DNA of 64,000 bases from Oleiharenicola lentus (GTDB lineage Bacteria > Verrucomicrobiota > Verrucomicrobiia > Opitutales > Opitutaceae), in the NCBI RefSeq assembly GCF_004118375.1, contig NZ_SDHX01000001.1, positions 2,483,693 to 2,547,692 on the forward strand, written 5' to 3'. The position numbers were made by a program, and so were the translations under genes. Under the pieces are notes generated by a model. That model had not been told where the DNA came from. It saw only the letters and a program-made list of their open reading frames with translations, and made no database searches. Shown here piece after piece: positions 17,569 to 25,592 of the stretch; position 1 is the stretch's first letter, and the number at the start of each line of letters is the position of its first letter.

Positions 17569-19767
17569 ATGCCCCGCTCCCCGCTCATCTCGAAGGTGGA
17601 AATGCGCGCCGGTCGCCCGACGCTCGTGCTCAACGGCCAGCCCCACGCGCCGCTCATCTACGCGCTCAGCGACTGCCCTGGCGCCCGCTGGTCATGGGAG
17701 GAACTGCCCGCGCGTAACATCAGTCTCTTTGCCGCGCAGGGTGTCCGGCTTTTCCAACTCGACCTCTGGTTCGAGCAGATGCTCAGCGGGCCGGACGCCG
17801 CACTTGATTTGACCCTGGCGCAGCGCCAGATCGCCGGTGTCCTGGCTCAGTGTCCCGACGCGGCCGTGATGCTGCGCCTGCACGTCAACGCCCCGCCGTG
17901 GTGGTGCGCCCGGCATCCCGAGGAATGCGTGGGCTACGCCGATGTGCCGGTCGAGGAAAAGGAGCGCTGGGGCCTGGTGCGGCCCTTGCACGGCGACGGT
18001 GACCGTCCGCTGCGGGCCAGCTTCGCCTCAACCAAGTGGCGCGAATGGGCGGATACGCATCTGGCTGACTTTTGCACGCGCCTCGGCGCCACGCCCGAGG
18101 GCGGCGGGCTCTTCGCCATCCAACTCGCCAACGGGCTCTACGGCGAATGGCACCAGTTCGGCTTTCTTCACCACGATCCCGACACCGGGGTCGCCGCGAC
18201 CCGCGCCTACCGCGAGTGGCTGCGCACGCGTTACGGGTCGGACGAACAGCTGGCTGATGCGTGGCAGCGTCCCGGCGCACGTATCGAGGCCGTTCTGCCG
18301 CCCGATTCCCCGGCCCGCGAAACCGTCGCGGTGGGTCCGCTCCGCGATCCGCGCACGCAACAGGACCTGATCGACTACTTCACCTGGCTGCACCTGACGA
18401 TGGCCGATGCGCTGCTCGGGCTCGCCGCGACAGTGAAACGGTGCTGGCCGCGGCCCATCGTAACGGCGGCCTTTCAGGGCTATTTCTACGGCCAGTTCGC
18501 GCGCAATGCCGCGGGCAGTCACCTCGCCCATGACAAGGTTCTCGCCTCGCCCCACCTCGACTGCCTGTGCTCGCCCGCGTCCTACACCGACGGCGTGCGC
18601 GCGCTTGGTGGCTCCGGACACGGACGCGGCATCACGGGCGCCGTGCGTCGTGCGGGCAAGCTGTGGCTCGACGAGAACGATCACGGCACCTTCCTCGTCG
18701 GCTGCCCGTGGGACCGGCATTTCAAGACCACGCTGGAAGATGACATCGCCTGCCTGCGTCGCAACGCCCTGCTGCCGGTCATCCGCGGCGGCGGCCAGTG
18801 GTGGTATGACTTTGGCATGGTCGCCGGCACGCCCGACTTCGCCACGCATGGCAATGTCGGCTGGTGGGACCACCCGCGCCTCGCCGCCGAGATCCGCGCC
18901 ATCCACCGCGTTGCCCAATCGCGCCATGGCCGGCCGTACCGGCGTCCAGCCGATGTCCTGGTCATCCACGATCCGTGGTCCTTCTGCCACACGGTCGCCA
19001 AGCGCTGGTCGCTTGAGGGTTTCAAATTTGGCGACCAGCCGCCCGTCGGCCCCAATCCCTTCTCGGGTCGCGGCATGGACGGCCTGCTCGAGGGCCTTTA
19101 CCGCTCCGGCCTCGTGGCCGACGAGGCGCTTATCGGCGAACTTGGCCAGCTCGATCTCTCCCCTTTCAAGCTGGTGATCTTCGGATCCACCGTCGTGCTT
19201 AACGAGACGCAGCGGCAGGTGATCGCCAGCCAGGTCGCAGCGGCCGGTAGGCATGTCATGTTCACCGGCTACGTCGGTTGGAGCAATGGACGTGAAATCG
19301 GTGGCGCGCTCGCGGGCGCCGTGACGGGCATCACGACCCACGGCCGCGATGCCACCCGTCCCATCTCAACCCTGGAACTCGATGGCATTCGTGAGGTGCA
19401 GACGCTAGAACCACCGAAGCACGTGCCGGTCTATGATGTTCCTGCCACCCAGGTCGCCGGCCGCTGGTCCGACGGCAGCATCAGCGCCGCATGGCGCAAG
19501 ACCGATACGGCGACGTGGTGGTCCTTTGGCGTCAGTCCGACCGCGCCCGCCCTGCTGCGCACGCTTGGACGGCGGGCCGGATGTCACGTCATCAACGACC
19601 ATGACGACGCCACTTTGCTCGGCGACGGCTTGCTGATGGTGCACACCCTCACGGGCGGGCCACGGACCCTGCGCCTGCCCGGCGGGCCGACCATCCCGGC
19701 CAACCTCTCCGCCCGTAGCACGACCGTTTACGACGCCGAGTCCGGCGAAGTGCTACTGGGATCATAG
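17569..19767 (+). CDS. Beta-galactosidase-like glycoside hydrolase (GH42-like)
   Basis: A 732-residue cytoplasmic protein with no signal peptide. The first half is a TIM barrel; the probable acid/base is E193 in LYGEWHQF and a probable nucleophile is E369 in LWLDENDHG. The C-terminal half resembles the trimerisation (Rossmann-like) domain of GH42 enzymes (FKLVIFGSTVVLNE, HVMFTGYVGW) and a final beta domain. It would release terminal galactose or a related sugar. It follows the operon after a 140-bp gap that holds a palindromic element, so it may have its own promoter. GH42 is the best guess; another clan-A family is possible. Confidence 0.75.
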   Translation: MPRSPLISKVEMRAGRPTLVLNGQPHAPLIYALSDCPGARWSWEELPARNISLFAAQGVRLFQLDLWFEQMLSGPDAALDLTLAQRQIAGVLAQCPDAAVMLRLHVNAPPWWCARHPEECVGYADVPVEEKERWGLVRPLHGDGDRPLRASFASTKWREWADTHLADFCTRLGATPEGGGLFAIQLANGLYGEWHQFGFLHHDPDTGVAATRAYREWLRTRYGSDEQLADAWQRPGARIEAVLPPDSPARETVAVGPLRDPRTQQDLIDYFTWLHLTMADALLGLAATVKRCWPRPIVTAAFQGYFYGQFARNAAGSHLAHDKVLASPHLDCLCSPASYTDGVRALGGSGHGRGITGAVRRAGKLWLDENDHGTFLVGCPWDRHFKTTLEDDIACLRRNALLPVIRGGGQWWYDFGMVAGTPDFATHGNVGWWDHPRLAAEIRAIHRVAQSRHGRPYRRPADVLVIHDPWSFCHTVAKRWSLEGFKFGDQPPVGPNPFSGRGMDGLLEGLYRSGLVADEALIGELGQLDLSPFKLVIFGSTVVLNETQRQVIASQVAAAGRHVMFTGYVGWSNGREIGGALAGAVTGITTHGRDATRPISTLELDGIREVQTLEPPKHVPVYDVPATQVAGRWSDGSISAAWRKTDTATWWSFGVSPTAPALLRTLGRRAGCHVINDHDDATLLGDGLLMVHTLTGGPRTLRLPGGPTIPANLSARSTTVYDAESGEVLLGS

Positions 19768-19781
19768 CTCAACTTCCTCAA

Positions 19782-19808
19782 TGTAGGGTCGGCGATTGCG
19801 CCGACCTC
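19782..19808 (-). repeat. Half-copy of the 17433 palindromic element, opposite orientation
   Basis: Read on the minus strand these 27 bases match 17463-17489 at 25 of 27 positions, so related repeats lie on both sides of the beta-galactosidase gene in inverted orientation. It contains the short stem GTCGGC/GCCGAC. It sits between convergent genes and could serve as a terminator. Confidence 0.7.
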
Positions 19809-19822
19809 GCCCGCGAACCCAT

Positions 19823-20437
19823 TTACCCAAAGAACTCCTCCTCCAACATCAGCGAGAGGCAGTGATAGATCGACAGATGGTATTCCTGAGCGAGGTAGGT
19901 CTCGCTCGTCGGAGCACGGAGGCACACGTCGCTGAGTTTCTTGAGTTTCCCGCCGTGCGCAGCAGTTAGGGCCAGAATCTTCATTTTTTTCGCACGTGCC
20001 ACCTCGGCGGCGGCGCAGACGTTGGTGGCGTTGCCTGAGGTGCTGAGCCCAACGAGCACGTCACCGGGCCGACCGAGGGCAGAAATCAGCTGCGCGTAGG
20101 CCAGCACCGGTTCGACGTCGTTGCCAAAGGCCGTGCTCGCAGCCGGGAAGGAAGTTAGCGGAATCGCGGGCAATGCGCCCTGGAGCTTATTCGCAATCGC
20201 CGGGCGCAGCTTGCCTCGCAGTGGCTTCGTCAGCGGACGCTTCTTGCAAAACCCCTTGAGTAGTTCGCCCGACCAGTGATCGGCGTCCGCCGCGCTGCCG
20301 CCGTTGCCGCAGAGGAGGACCTTGCCGCCGGCGCGGTAGCAATCGCGCAGCAGTTCAAAGGCCTCGGCGATATCGGGACCGATCGCAGCGAGTTCCGGAC
20401 GGCGTTTCAGCAGATGGTTCAGTTGGCTCTGGGGCAT
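19823..20437 (-). CDS. SIS-domain phosphosugar isomerase, GmhA-like
   Basis: A 204-residue SIS-fold protein close to sedoheptulose-7-phosphate isomerase. The sugar-phosphate loop is CGNGGSAADADHWSGEL and the second is GLSTSGNATNV; the histidine/glutamate and late QEYHLSIYH residues match the zinc and catalytic positions known for GmhA. GmhA converts sedoheptulose 7-phosphate to D-glycero-heptose 7-phosphate for LPS inner core. Here it is 41 bp downstream of a ROK kinase rather than an HldE-type kinase, so it could instead isomerise another phosphosugar. No further ADP-heptose genes are in view. Both genes are read toward the beta-galactosidase gene. Confidence 0.78.
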   Translation of the reverse strand: MPQSQLNHLLKRRPELAAIGPDIAEAFELLRDCYRAGGKVLLCGNGGSAADADHWSGELLKGFCKKRPLTKPLRGKLRPAIANKLQGALPAIPLTSFPAASTAFGNDVEPVLAYAQLISALGRPGDVLVGLSTSGNATNVCAAAEVARAKKMKILALTAAHGGKLKKLSDVCLRAPTSETYLAQEYHLSIYHCLSLMLEEEFFG

Positions 20438-20478
20438 GGTGAGTGGGTTCGGGAATCCTGTAACTTGGCAGTTGAAAC

Positions 20479-21405
20479 TTATTCCTTGGCGCCGCCTTCC
20501 GCGACGCGCTCGGGCAAGGTATCAAGAGCGTGCAGCGCCACGGCAACCGCCGCGTTGCTGCCAATGCTCTCTCCCAGCACCGCGGGCAAAATCTGGCAGG
20601 CCGCCCGCGCGCTGGGCAGGGCCTCTGCCGCCAGCGCCCGGTTCATCGCGGGAAGGAGGAGCTCGGAGCAACGGGGATAATAGCCGCCCAGGACAATCCG
20701 CTCGGGATTCAGCGTATCCATGAGCAGCGCCAACGCTTCGCCGAGCCGTTCGCCGGCCGTGTCCAACACCTGCCGCGCGAGCGGGTCGCCCCGGGTTGCC
20801 GCCTCGGCGAGATCTTTCAACGTCACCTCCGTTTGCGGCCACCCCATCGCCAGGGCGAGCCGCGCGATGCCGCCTCCGCTGCAAAAGCCCTCGAACGATC
20901 CGTGCTTCCCGAAGCCCAGCGGGCCGTCCGGCCGCAAGCGCAGGTGTCCCACTTCTCCCGCGTCACCGGATGCGCCCTCATAAAGCCGCCCGTTAAGAAT
21001 CAGGCCTGCGCCCATGCCTGTGCCTGCGGTCAAAAAGACCATGTGGCGGCAGCCCTTCCCGGCACCGAAGTGCCACTCGGCCAGGGCGGAGGCGTTGGCG
21101 TCGTTCATCAGGAAGGCGCGTCCACCGAAAATCTCCGTGAAGACCCGACAAATCGGGATATCGACCCAGCCAGGCAGGTTGGGCGGACACAGGATGACGC
21201 CCCGCGCCGCATCCAGCGGTCCGCCGCAGGAAATGCCGAAGACAACATCAGGGCCGGGCTTGAGCGCGGCAACCGCCTGTCGAAAACGTGCAAAGGTCGC
21301 GGTGTAATCCTGCGTGGGAAACCGATCCACTTCCACCACCGCGCCGTCCCGCAACACGCCGACCGCGCACTTCGTTCCTCCGATGTCGATACCGATGATC
21401 TGCAC
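20479..21405 (-). CDS. ROK-family sugar kinase
   Basis: A 308-residue protein starting with GTG. The ATP phosphate motif DIGGTKCAVGVL is at residues 7-18, the catalytic aspartate is D102 in MNDANA, and the second phosphate motif TAGTGMGAGLI is near residue 126. There is no N-terminal helix-turn-helix, so it is a kinase rather than a repressor. The usual ROK zinc knot (CxCGxxGC) is absent: the corresponding stretch at residues 164-175 is GFGKHGSFEGFC, so zinc binding may be lost or different. It is the first gene of an operon with the SIS isomerase and is divergent from a sugar-phosphate isomerase gene. Confidence 0.85.
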   Translation of the reverse strand: MQIIGIDIGGTKCAVGVLRDGAVVEVDRFPTQDYTATFARFRQAVAALKPGPDVVFGISCGGPLDAARGVILCPPNLPGWVDIPICRVFTEIFGGRAFLMNDANASALAEWHFGAGKGCRHMVFLTAGTGMGAGLILNGRLYEGASGDAGEVGHLRLRPDGPLGFGKHGSFEGFCSGGGIARLALAMGWPQTEVTLKDLAEAATRGDPLARQVLDTAGERLGEALALLMDTLNPERIVLGGYYPRCSELLLPAMNRALAAEALPSARAACQILPAVLGESIGSNAAVAVALHALDTLPERVAEGGAKE

Positions 21406-21584
21406 GGTCTGTGGGTTTGAGTTGGGTGAATTTTAAGGGCAAATCACGGGGCACAACTAATTCACACTAACTATCCACTAATGAGGCAGGCCGGATGCCC
21501 CCGATCAAAACTTTTCCATTGTGAGACATTAGTGAGGATTAGTGGTGAAATCCTTCCGGCAAATTCCCATCTTCGCCACCACCG
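21406..21584. promoter_or_regulatory. Divergent control region with four CACTAAT-like half-sites
   Basis: Between the divergent ROK kinase and sugar isomerase genes are CACTAAC (21465-21471) and CACTAAT (21476-21482), then the reverse complement ATTAGTG at 21528-21534 and 21538-21544. Within each pair the sites are 10-11 bp apart, one helical turn, and the two pairs face each other. This is an operator-like arrangement, but a dispersed genomic repeat is an equally simple reading. No confident -35/-10 boxes are visible. Confidence 0.4.
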
Positions 21585-22382
21585 ATGCCCTATCGCCGCT
21601 CGATTTCCACCCTGGGTTGCCCTGAATATTCATTGGAGCAGGTCCTCGCTCTGGCGGAACGCCACCGCCTCGACGCGGTGGAAATCCGGGCCTTGGCCGG
21701 CACCATCGACGTGCCCGCCGTCCTGACCGAGGCCTACGGCACACCGGCCGCCCTGGCGGCGCGCCTGCGCTCTGCGCCAGCGCCGATTGTGTCGCTCGAC
21801 ACCTCGCTCAAACTCGCGGACAACAAGCAGGCCGACCGCGATGAATTTCTAAAATTCGTCCCCTGGGCGGAGGCTTGCGGCGTACCGTGGCTGCGGGTGT
21901 TCGACGGCGGCAAGTCCGCCAACGCCGCCACCCATCGGGCCATGGCCGACACCGTGACATGGTGGCGGGCAGAACGGAAGCAGCACGGCTGGCGCACCGA
22001 CATCATGATCGAGACGCACGACGCCCTGTTCACCGCGGCCACGATCCACCAGTTCCTGTCCCTCGCGCCCGGCACCGCCATTCTTTGGGACAGCCAGCAT
22101 ACCTGGCGCAACGGCGGCGAGGAACCGCTCGTGACCTGGCCGGCGATCAAGCCGCACGTGGTGCACATTCATGTGAAGGACAGCATCAGTAAGCCCAGTG
22201 AGCGGCACCCGTTCTCCTACGTGCTCCCCGGCGAAGGGGAGTTTGCCATGGCACCCTTGCGCGCGGCGCTGCAGGCGGACTTCACCGGCTGCGTCAGTCT
22301 CGAGTGGGAAAAACTCTGGCATCCCTATCTCGCCCCGCTCGACGACGCCCTGGCCGCCGCGGCCAAGCGCAACTGGTGGTGA
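21585..22382 (+). CDS. Sugar phosphate isomerase/epimerase (AP endonuclease-2 TIM barrel)
   Basis: A 265-residue TIM-barrel protein of the xylose isomerase-like family. Probable metal ligands are in IETHDAL, ILWDSQHTW, HIHVKDS and the terminal VSLEWEK. Such enzymes isomerise or epimerise keto sugars, or act as inosose dehydratases or hydroxypyruvate isomerases. No signal peptide. Divergent from the ROK/SIS genes across a 179-bp region with repeated half-sites, which suggests shared regulation. Its 3' end converges on the esterase gene across a palindromic element. Confidence 0.82.
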   Translation: MPYRRSISTLGCPEYSLEQVLALAERHRLDAVEIRALAGTIDVPAVLTEAYGTPAALAARLRSAPAPIVSLDTSLKLADNKQADRDEFLKFVPWAEACGVPWLRVFDGGKSANAATHRAMADTVTWWRAERKQHGWRTDIMIETHDALFTAATIHQFLSLAPGTAILWDSQHTWRNGGEEPLVTWPAIKPHVVHIHVKDSISKPSERHPFSYVLPGEGEFAMAPLRAALQADFTGCVSLEWEKLWHPYLAPLDDALAAAAKRNWW

Positions 22383-22394
22383 GGCGGACTTGAC

Positions 22395-22470
22395 TGGAGG
22401 CGGGGTGCTCTCACCCGTTGGTTCAGATTCTCGCGGTCTCCAACTCGCGGGTGAGGGCACCCCGCCTCCA
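22395..22470. terminator. Long palindrome between convergent genes
   Basis: Arms 22395-22417 and 22448-22470 pair at 22 of 23 positions, with an inner GTTGG/CCAAC pair. It fills nearly the whole gap between two convergent stop codons, so it is well placed as a bidirectional terminator. No T-run follows, so it could equally be a REP-like repeat. Confidence 0.55.
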
Positions 22471-23319
22471 TTAGGGAACAAGCCCGTGCCGCCGCAGAAA
22501 CGCGATCATCAGCTCGCGCGACTTCTCCTGCCACTCGGGCACGTCGTTGCCGAAATTGTGGCCGCCACCGGGCACGATGTGCAGCTCGCAGACGTTGCCG
22601 GTGGCGATGAGTTTATCCCGCAAGGCCACGGCCTGGCGCAGCGGCACCGTCTTGTCGGTATCGCCGTGGAAGGCCAGCACGGGCGGCATCTGCGCATCGA
22701 GCTGATGCACGGGCGAGAGCGCGGTCGTGTGCTCGCCGAAGCGCTGCGGGGTGTAACCGGTCTCGGCCGAGGTGTCGGACACCGTGCTGAAGAGAATGAG
22801 CGCCGCCGGCTTGATCAGGGGCGACTCCGCTTCGCGGGAGCCCGGAGGCGCGTGCGTGATGCCGGTCCAGAGCGCGACATGGCCGCCGGCCGAATTACCG
22901 CCCACGACGATACGCCGCGGATCCACGCCCAATTCGGCCGCATGATCCTGCACCCAACGCACAGCTGCGCGGCTGTCCGCCACGGAACCCATCGGCGGCA
23001 CATCGTGCCGGCCCTTCGTGCGGTAGTCGGGAGCGATGCCCACCAGCCCCAGGCCGGCGGCAAACTTCGCCCAGAAGATCGAACTGGCTGGCGTTCCGGT
23101 GGTCCAGCCACCGCCGAAGAAGAAAATCAGAGCCGGACGCCGGTCACCCGCCTGCCAGCCCGTTGGTTTCACAACGAACAGCCGCATCGGCGACTCTTCC
23201 GTTTCACGATAGAGTAACGTCTCGGCGCCAGGCAGCTCAGTCGGTGTGGTTTCCGGTCTCGACTGCGCGAACAAGGCTGTCGTGCAGCAGGCCAGGAAGA
23301 GAAGAGGCATTCTCCGCAT
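22471..23319 (-). CDS. Secreted alpha/beta-hydrolase esterase (acetyl-esterase-like)
   Basis: A 282-residue protein with a signal peptide (MRRMPLLFLACCTTALFAQS). The oxyanion strand FFFGGGWTTG, the nucleophile serine in GGNSAGGH, the acid in HGDTDKTVP and the histidine in GGGHNFG make a complete triad. This pattern is that of the BD-FAE/acetyl-esterase type that removes acetyl or feruloyl groups from plant polysaccharides. Its start lies 9 bp after the Rieske gene's stop, so the two form a minus-strand operon. The natural ester is not known. Confidence 0.82.
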   Translation of the reverse strand: MRRMPLLFLACCTTALFAQSRPETTPTELPGAETLLYRETEESPMRLFVVKPTGWQAGDRRPALIFFFGGGWTTGTPASSIFWAKFAAGLGLVGIAPDYRTKGRHDVPPMGSVADSRAAVRWVQDHAAELGVDPRRIVVGGNSAGGHVALWTGITHAPPGSREAESPLIKPAALILFSTVSDTSAETGYTPQRFGEHTTALSPVHQLDAQMPPVLAFHGDTDKTVPLRQAVALRDKLIATGNVCELHIVPGGGHNFGNDVPEWQEKSRELMIAFLRRHGLVP

Positions 23320-23328
23320 GGTCGCGGA

Positions 23329-24372
23329 CTATACCGTCGCTCCAGCCGTCAGCCAGCGCCGAAATTGCTTCTGAAAGGTGGTCGCGAGCGTGTCGCCGGG
23401 CATGACGAGCACGCCCCACCCTCCGCGCGACGGATTGAGCGGCACCTCACGCGGGATCTGCAGCTCGCACATCTGGCGGTCCTCATCGAGCACGCGGACG
23501 GCGAACTCGATCTGCTGCTCCGGCGGCGGTCCGCGAAATCCGGGTGAAATGGCGAGCGACCAGAACACCGTGCAGCTCTCGCCGGTGTTGGGCGACGGCA
23601 CATGGACCAACACGCGCTCGTCCCCATCAGGAAAGGACTGGCGGATGGTGGTGAAGTTCGGCAAGTGGCAGCGCTGTCGCCGATGATGCGTACTCTGGAG
23701 CTTGCCGGGCATTTCGTGGGTTGATTGCAGCGCAGGAAAGGGCGCGTCCATCTGGAAACCGTCCTCGTGCAGTGTAATTTTCATGTCCGGTATGCGCGGA
23801 TCGGCGGCCTGGCCCAGCGTGGCGCTGTGGGCGAAGGCGAAGTGCGACATGTCGAGGTAGTTTTCCACTTCACGCCGCCAGCCCGCCGCAAACTTCATGG
23901 GCGGCCCCATCAGGTAGGTCCAACGCTCGTCCTCGAACTCCGGCACGGCGGGCAGTCCGTGTCGGCTGGCCACGAGTTTTACCCAGATGAAACCATAGCG
24001 CTGCCGCACCTCGTAAGTGCGCAGGTGTGAGAGCGCAAGTTTATCGGCGTTCGGCTCCAGCAGCGAGGGGATGCTCAGGCAGTCGCCCTCGGCATTGAAG
24101 CGCCAGCCGTGATACGGACACATCAGCTGCCCGTCCCGAATGCAACCGGCGGATAGCCGCGCGCCTTTGTGCGGGCAGGCCACGTCGGCGGCGAGCAGAC
24201 TGCCGTCGGCAAACCGGGCAATCACCAGCTCGGTATTGAGCAACGTGTAGCCCATGACACCCCCGGGCGGCACGGCGGCGGCGTTGGCCACGGGCTGCCA
24301 GGTGCGGCGTAGCGCGTTGAGGGCGGTCTCCTCAGTCAGGAGCGGCAGGACGGTGGGCGGGAAATCAGACAT
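23329..24372 (-). CDS. Rieske [2Fe-2S] ring-hydroxylating oxygenase, large subunit-like
   Basis: A 347-residue protein. The Rieske cluster ligands are C66 and H68 in ACPHKGA and C85 and H88 in MCPYHGW. The mononuclear iron motif N171-D174-H177-H182 (NYLDMSHFAFAH) follows the NxxDxxHxxxxH pattern, so both centres are intact. Such enzymes hydroxylate or demethylate aromatic or related compounds using a reductase that is not encoded nearby. It is 87 bp from the divergent AraC regulator, which may control it. Substrate is unknown; O-demethylation of methylated sugars or aromatic acids would fit the context. Confidence 0.85.
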   Translation of the reverse strand: MSDFPPTVLPLLTEETALNALRRTWQPVANAAAVPPGGVMGYTLLNTELVIARFADGSLLAADVACPHKGARLSAGCIRDGQLMCPYHGWRFNAEGDCLSIPSLLEPNADKLALSHLRTYEVRQRYGFIWVKLVASRHGLPAVPEFEDERWTYLMGPPMKFAAGWRREVENYLDMSHFAFAHSATLGQAADPRIPDMKITLHEDGFQMDAPFPALQSTHEMPGKLQSTHHRRQRCHLPNFTTIRQSFPDGDERVLVHVPSPNTGESCTVFWSLAISPGFRGPPPEQQIEFAVRVLDEDRQMCELQIPREVPLNPSRGGWGVLVMPGDTLATTFQKQFRRWLTAGATV

Positions 24373-24458
24373 GGCAGATGAGGCAACCCAGCGTAGCAGG
24401 TCCGTCGGATAACCGCTTGGATTATCCTGTAATCCGGCTTTGGTAGATCGGGCACTTC

Positions 24459-25292
24459 ATGAAAACCGCGCATCCCCTCAGCATCACGTTGCCGGCCTCC
24501 GGCGTCCTCTTTGCCGAGAGCGTGCACACCGGGGATTTCCAGATGGCCCCGCGCACGGACCCGTTTCACAAGCTGCTCTACGTGCTGCGCGGACAGATAA
24601 CCTGCCACGAGACGGGGCGGCCCGGGGAAAGTATCGGCACCGGTATGATCCTCGTGATGCCGGCCGGGACCCGGCATCGGCTGGAGGACGAGCAACCTTC
24701 CACCCTGCTGTTGCTTTGCCTCAGCCCCGCCTTTCTCCGCACCGACCCCGAGCTACCCAGGCTGTGGCGCGAGCTGGCCGGCCGCCGCGAACGCCGCCTC
24801 GCCCTGAGCCGGCCGAGCCAGCTGCAGGTCGAGTCCACCTGGCGCCGGGCCTTGCTGGAGCGCGTGCATCCCCGCCTGGGCAGCGCCACTCTCGGCCGCG
24901 CCCTCGCCGCCCGCCTGCTGGTGACGCTGGCGCGAGTGCCCGTGCTGCAACCCGTTAGCGCTCCCCTCACCCGCGTGGCCGCGGTGGCCCGGGAACTTGA
25001 GGCCACCTTCTACGACGACTGGAATCTCGACCGCGCCGCCACGCGCGCCGGGGTGTCGCGGAGGCATTTCAGCATGCTGTTCCGCCGCGTCACCGGGCGG
25101 ACCTTCTGGGAACAACTCACCGACCTCCGCCTGACCCACGCCGCCGAACTGTTGCGACAGGGCGAGCACTCCGTCACCGGCGTGGTCTTCTCCTGCGGCT
25201 TCGGGGATCTCTCCCAGTTTTACCGCCTGTTCCGCCAGCGCTACGGCCTGCCTCCCAAGCAATGGGCCGACCGTGAGAAACGGAAGGCATGA
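24459..25292 (+). CDS. AraC-family transcriptional regulator
   Basis: A 277-residue DNA-binding regulator. The N-terminal half looks like a cupin ligand domain (MILVMPAGTRHRLEDEQ). The C-terminal 90 residues carry two helix-turn-helix units, with AATRAGVSRRHFSMLFRR and the second motif VVFSCGFGDLSQFYRLFRQR, and end with the conserved YGLPPKQW. It is divergent from the Rieske/esterase operon, so these are its most likely targets. The effector is probably a small carboxylate or sugar. An 89-bp region then leads to the terminator of the tRNA gene. Confidence 0.88.
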   Translation: MKTAHPLSITLPASGVLFAESVHTGDFQMAPRTDPFHKLLYVLRGQITCHETGRPGESIGTGMILVMPAGTRHRLEDEQPSTLLLLCLSPAFLRTDPELPRLWRELAGRRERRLALSRPSQLQVESTWRRALLERVHPRLGSATLGRALAARLLVTLARVPVLQPVSAPLTRVAAVARELEATFYDDWNLDRAATRAGVSRRHFSMLFRRVTGRTFWEQLTDLRLTHAAELLRQGEHSVTGVVFSCGFGDLSQFYRLFRQRYGLPPKQWADREKRKA

Positions 25293-25333
25293 ACGCCACC
25301 GCGACGTTATCAGTCCGGTGGAAGCCGGCCGAC

Positions 25334-25374
25334 TAAAAACAAAACTCCAGCAACCTGTTGGATTGCCGGAGTTT
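25334..25374 (-). terminator. Rho-independent terminator of tRNA-Arg
   Basis: On the minus strand a 12-bp stem (25342-25353 with 25363-25374, one G-T pair, 9-nt loop) is followed by a T-rich run. It lies just 3' of the tRNA-Arg gene. Confidence 0.75.
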
Positions 25375-25380
25375 CAAAAG

Positions 25381-25457
25381 TGGCGCACCCGTAGGGAGTC
25401 GAACCCCAAACCTTCTGATCCGTAGTCAGATGCTCTATCCAATTGAGCTACGGGTGC
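25381..25457 (-). tRNA. tRNA-Arg (anticodon ACG)
   Basis: Read on the minus strand, it folds into a full cloverleaf: acceptor stem GCACCCG paired with CGGGTGC, D-stem GCTC/GAGC, anticodon stem TCTGA/TCAGA with loop CTACGGA (anticodon ACG), T-arm with TTCGACT. The CCA end is encoded (25381-25383). The anticodon A is normally converted to inosine by TadA to read CGU, CGC and CGA arginine codons. The mature body is 25384-25457. Confidence 0.95.
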
Positions 25458-25592
25458 GCGAGAGAACGGCGAATAAGCGGGGTCTGCGGAGTGACTTCAA
25501 GCAGAATTTTTTCCGTATTTCGGCGGACGAATTCGAGTCCCCCCGCCGGTGCTCCCTGCCGGTTTAATCCCGCGCGGAGCGCGGAATCCACC

